NCBI GenBank assembly: GCA_027452065.1
Contig: DAIDHC010000005.1
Location: forward strand, 1 to 61,703
DNA from: Bryobacterales bacterium
GTDB taxonomy: Bacteria > Acidobacteriota > Terriglobia > Bryobacterales > Bryobacteraceae
Direction of reading: 5' to 3'
Length of the DNA: 61,703 bases
Positions 59,705 to 61,703 of the stretch are shown piece after piece. The notes below the pieces were generated by a model. The model ran no database searches. It saw only the letters and a program-made list of their open reading frames with translations, and was not told the origin of the DNA. Positions within the stretch are counted from its first letter, which is position 1. The number at the start of each line of letters is the position of its first letter. Both the position numbers and the translations under genes were made by a program.

Positions 59705-61333
59705 TTAGTCCATTCCGGCGCGCAGCCACGCGTCCAGTTCGTCAATCGACACCACGCTGCGCAGCGTACCGGAGGCGAACTCCGTCTCCCGCCCCAGCGG
59801 CAGGTACGGCACAAACGGCAGGCACACCACCGCCGCCATCGCAAACCGGCTCAGATCCACGCCCTCGAACGAGGCCGGCTGCGTCTCGAGCAGCCCCTTC
59901 AACTCTTCGTACTTCGCCAGCGCCTCGCTCGCCAGCTTCCGCACCGCTTCCATCTCCTTCGCCTCGCCCCGGTTCATCGCCGCCGAATACTCCCGGCTCT
60001 TGCAGGAAATCAACACCAGCGTCCGCCCCTTCACCGCAATTGCGTCGATATCGGTGACCTGCCGCCCGTCCTCATAAACGTCCCGGCCAACCAGCGCCCG
60101 CACCTCCGGCGGCGGCGCGCAGGCCGAGCCGTCTATCAACGCCTGCACCGACCGCTCGAACTCCCCTCCCCGCTCCTTGCCCAACACCCCTCCCTTCGGC
60201 TCAAACCGCGCCGCCGCCTGCAGCAATTGCGTCGCCCCGTGAAGATCCACGCACATTACGCCGCCCTCTCTCCGCACCGCCGGCGCCAGCGGCGGCCACA
60301 GCATCCCCTTCATCCCCTCCACCACCCGGAAAATCTCCGCCGCCGTCGCCGGAATCTCCGCCCCCGGAAACACGCACCGCGCCGCCTCCGCCGCATCCTC
60401 CAGCGTTTCGCGCGGCACCGCCGCCACCCCTTCGCCGTCCATCAGTAAAAACGCCCGCCCCAGAATCTGTTTCGGGTGCTCCCGGACCCTCGCGGTAACC
60501 AGCGGCAGCAGCAGCCGCAGAAACGCCACCATCACCGGCGCCTCCTCGCTCCACCACCGCAGCCCCTGCGCCGCCAGCGTCCGGTTCAGCCGCGCATAGC
60601 CGTCGAGCGAAGCGAATTCGAGAATAAAGTTCGCCTCAAACAACGGCCGCGGCGCGTCCTGTTTCCACTGCAGCCGCCCCACCGCGGGAATCGTAAACCC
60701 TCCGGCCTGCTCCGCCTGCTCGCCGATCGCCGTGCCCGTCCGCAGAATCCGCCGCCCCTGCGCCTCCGCCACGCGCCGGTCGTAAAGCTCCACCGCCGCG
60801 CGCTGCTCCGCCGTCGGCCGCGCTTCCGCCATGCCCTCCGCGTCAAAGGAAAATTCCACGCCCTTCTGCGCCCATCGCAGCCAGGTGTGAATCTGCGACA
60901 GGTACAGGGTCATCCCGCACAACCGGCCCACGTCCCGATTCACATCCCCATCCGGAGAGTAATGTGTCAACCCATCGCTCATCCGCAGCGGGCTCCGCCG
61001 CCGGCTGATCCCCGTCACCGCATCCGCCAGCGCCGCGTCGTAGCCCGCCGTCGTCGCCAGTTTCCCCGCCCAGAACGCCGTCGGGAGCTGCCGCAGATAC
61101 ATCATCCAGGCAAACGGCGAATGCGCCTCGGCCGCGTCTCTTGCTTCTTGCTCGACAATCCCCCGCGCCCGCTCCAGGTACTCGACCATCGCCGGCCCAG
61201 CCGCCCGCCCGCGCTCATCCCGCTCCGGCATCTCCCCGCGCTTGAGCACCGCCGCATGCGCCCGCCGCCACCCCGCCCCCGCGGCCCGCGGCAAAATCTC
61301 CGCTGAGAAGTTGCCGTACTGCGCCTGCGCCAT
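59705..61333 (-). CDS. Protein with a C-terminal PD-(D/E)XK nuclease-like domain
   Basis: A 542-residue soluble protein. The first ~370 residues are helical, and I do not recognise them. From about 380 the pattern fits a restriction-endonuclease-like fold: helix GKERGGEFERSVQAL with E391, then strand-turn VTDIDAIAVKG (D428/D430), strand RTLVLISCKS with K445, and a following helix with many charged residues. The usual Glu two residues before the Lys is Ser443 here (SCK), a variation seen in some nuclease families. A DUF1887/Card1-like origin is possible but unproven. It precedes the membrane protein and follows the transporter by 9 bases. Confidence 0.6.
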   Translation of the reverse strand: MAQAQYGNFSAEILPRAAGAGWRRAHAAVLKRGEMPERDERGRAAGPAMVEYLERARGIVEQEARDAAEAHSPFAWMMYLRQLPTAFWAGKLATTAGYDAALADAVTGISRRRSPLRMSDGLTHYSPDGDVNRDVGRLCGMTLYLSQIHTWLRWAQKGVEFSFDAEGMAEARPTAEQRAAVELYDRRVAEAQGRRILRTGTAIGEQAEQAGGFTIPAVGRLQWKQDAPRPLFEANFILEFASLDGYARLNRTLAAQGLRWWSEEAPVMVAFLRLLLPLVTARVREHPKQILGRAFLLMDGEGVAAVPRETLEDAAEAARCVFPGAEIPATAAEIFRVVEGMKGMLWPPLAPAVRREGGVMCVDLHGATQLLQAAARFEPKGGVLGKERGGEFERSVQALIDGSACAPPPEVRALVGRDVYEDGRQVTDIDAIAVKGRTLVLISCKSREYSAAMNRGEAKEMEAVRKLASEALAKYEELKGLLETQPASFEGVDLSRFAMAAVVCLPFVPYLPLGRETEFASGTLRSVVSIDELDAWLRAGMD

Positions 61334-61342
61334 CCCCTCAGT

Positions 61343-61703
61343 CTAGTCCGCCGTCGCCGCCGCGGCCGCCTCCACTTCCACTTCCTGCACCCCCACAAGA
61401 CCCGCGCGCTCCACCGCCTCCACCGGCCACGTCCTCCGCCACACGCCGCGCAGGTACACCAGGCTCGACACTCCGCCCATCACCAGCACCGCGAACAGGA
61501 AGAACCCCGATCCAAAACTCCCCGTCCGGTCTTTCAACGTCCCCAGCGCCGACGGCAGCAGAAACCCACCCAGCCCGCCCGCCGCGCCCACAACCCCGGT
61601 CATCATCCCCACGCTCCCGGCGAACCGCTGCGGCACCAGTTGAAACACCGCCCCGTTGCCCATCCCCAGCATCGCCATCACCGCCACCAGCAGCATCACG
61701 CCC
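61343..61703 (-). CDS. Nitrate/nitrite (NNP family) MFS transporter, C-terminal part
   Basis: Partial gene; its 5' part lies beyond the right edge. The visible ~119 residues include the NNP signature region (GMGNGAVFQLVPQRF, then GMMTGVVGAAGGLGGFLLP, then GTLKDRTGSFGSGF), two to three membrane helices and an Ala/Glu-rich cytoplasmic tail ending AATAD. The second-half signature GxxxGxxGAxGGxGG binds substrate in NarK-type nitrate/nitrite antiporters. It lies upstream of the nuclease-like gene with a 9-base gap. Confidence 0.85.
   Translation of the reverse strand, partial: GVMLLVAVMAMLGMGNGAVFQLVPQRFAGSVGMMTGVVGAAGGLGGFLLPSALGTLKDRTGSFGSGFFLFAVLVMGGVSSLVYLRGVWRRTWPVEAVERAGLVGVQEVEVEAAAAATAD

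Overview
The window looks like a chromosomal segment of an acidobacterium of the Solibacter/Bryobacter type. This rests on two secreted proteins ending in the TIGR03437 'Solibacter uncharacterized C-terminal' module, a large Oar-like TonB-dependent receptor with an N-terminal carboxypeptidase-regulatory domain, a PEP-CTERM protein, a DmsE-type decaheme cytochrome, a cytochrome c/PHM-like monooxygenase fusion and the high GC content. That placement is inference from gene families, not from a marker gene.

Left region (1-5.2 kb, + strand): a DUF2007 protein, then a tightly coupled set of a coiled-coil protein and three GT4 glycosyltransferases (ATGA overlaps or zero gap), then a PEP-CTERM protein and two hairpin terminators. 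From 5.2 to 12.4 kb (- strand) lie a secreted lipase-like protein with IPT/TIG, Ig-like and TIGR03437 modules, and a three-gene set: an exported monoheme protein with a Reeler/choice-of-anchor-V-like domain plus TIGR03437, a decaheme periplasmic cytochrome, and a 650-residue outer-membrane barrel. The last two have the layout of an MtrA/MtrB (DmsE/PioB-like) electron conduit. A Tat-exported bicupin of the oxalate decarboxylase family follows on the + strand.

Catabolic island (13.9-27.85 kb): two divergent arms around a FadR-type GntR regulator. The left arm (-) has an aldose-epimerase-like protein, a nitrilase-superfamily amidase and a secreted six-hairpin glycosidase-like protein. The right arm (+) has the regulator, a TonB-dependent receptor behind a near-consensus sigma70 promoter, an SDR dehydrogenase, a class III aminotransferase, an EamA permease, a second six-hairpin protein and an SMP-30 lactonase. 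The genes mostly overlap or nearly touch. Together they read as uptake and breakdown of a nitrogen-containing or amide-linked sugar derivative; the substrate is unknown. Sampled lines here have lower GC than the flanks, and the block ends 43 bp from the 3' end of a tRNA-Ser(GGA).

Core region (28-38.3 kb, - strand): thiosulfate sulfurtransferase with a small coupled partner, and the cell-shape cluster mreB-mreC-mreD-mrdA-rodA followed by an RNase E/G with a very large internal insertion. From 38.4 to 54 kb: a secreted Cys-tailed protein, a beta-propeller lipoprotein, a VOC-SpoIIE phosphatase fusion, the cytochrome c-monooxygenase fusion, DUF3565 and MOSC proteins, glnE, KDPG aldolase overlapping selA, a MacB-like permease, two TPR proteins, two copies of a covarying hairpin repeat, a BON-domain protein and a DinB protein.

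Right region (54-61.7 kb): a gene interrupted by an in-frame amber codon, a divergent AraC regulator, a saccharopine-dehydrogenase-like protein, an unrecognised 379-residue protein behind a perfect 16-bp palindrome, a membrane protein and a PD-(D/E)XK-like nuclease. The 3' part of a nitrate/nitrite-type MFS transporter runs off the edge. Across the whole window the + strand changes from G-rich (left of about 13.9 kb) to C-rich (right of about 18 kb), whichever strand is coding.
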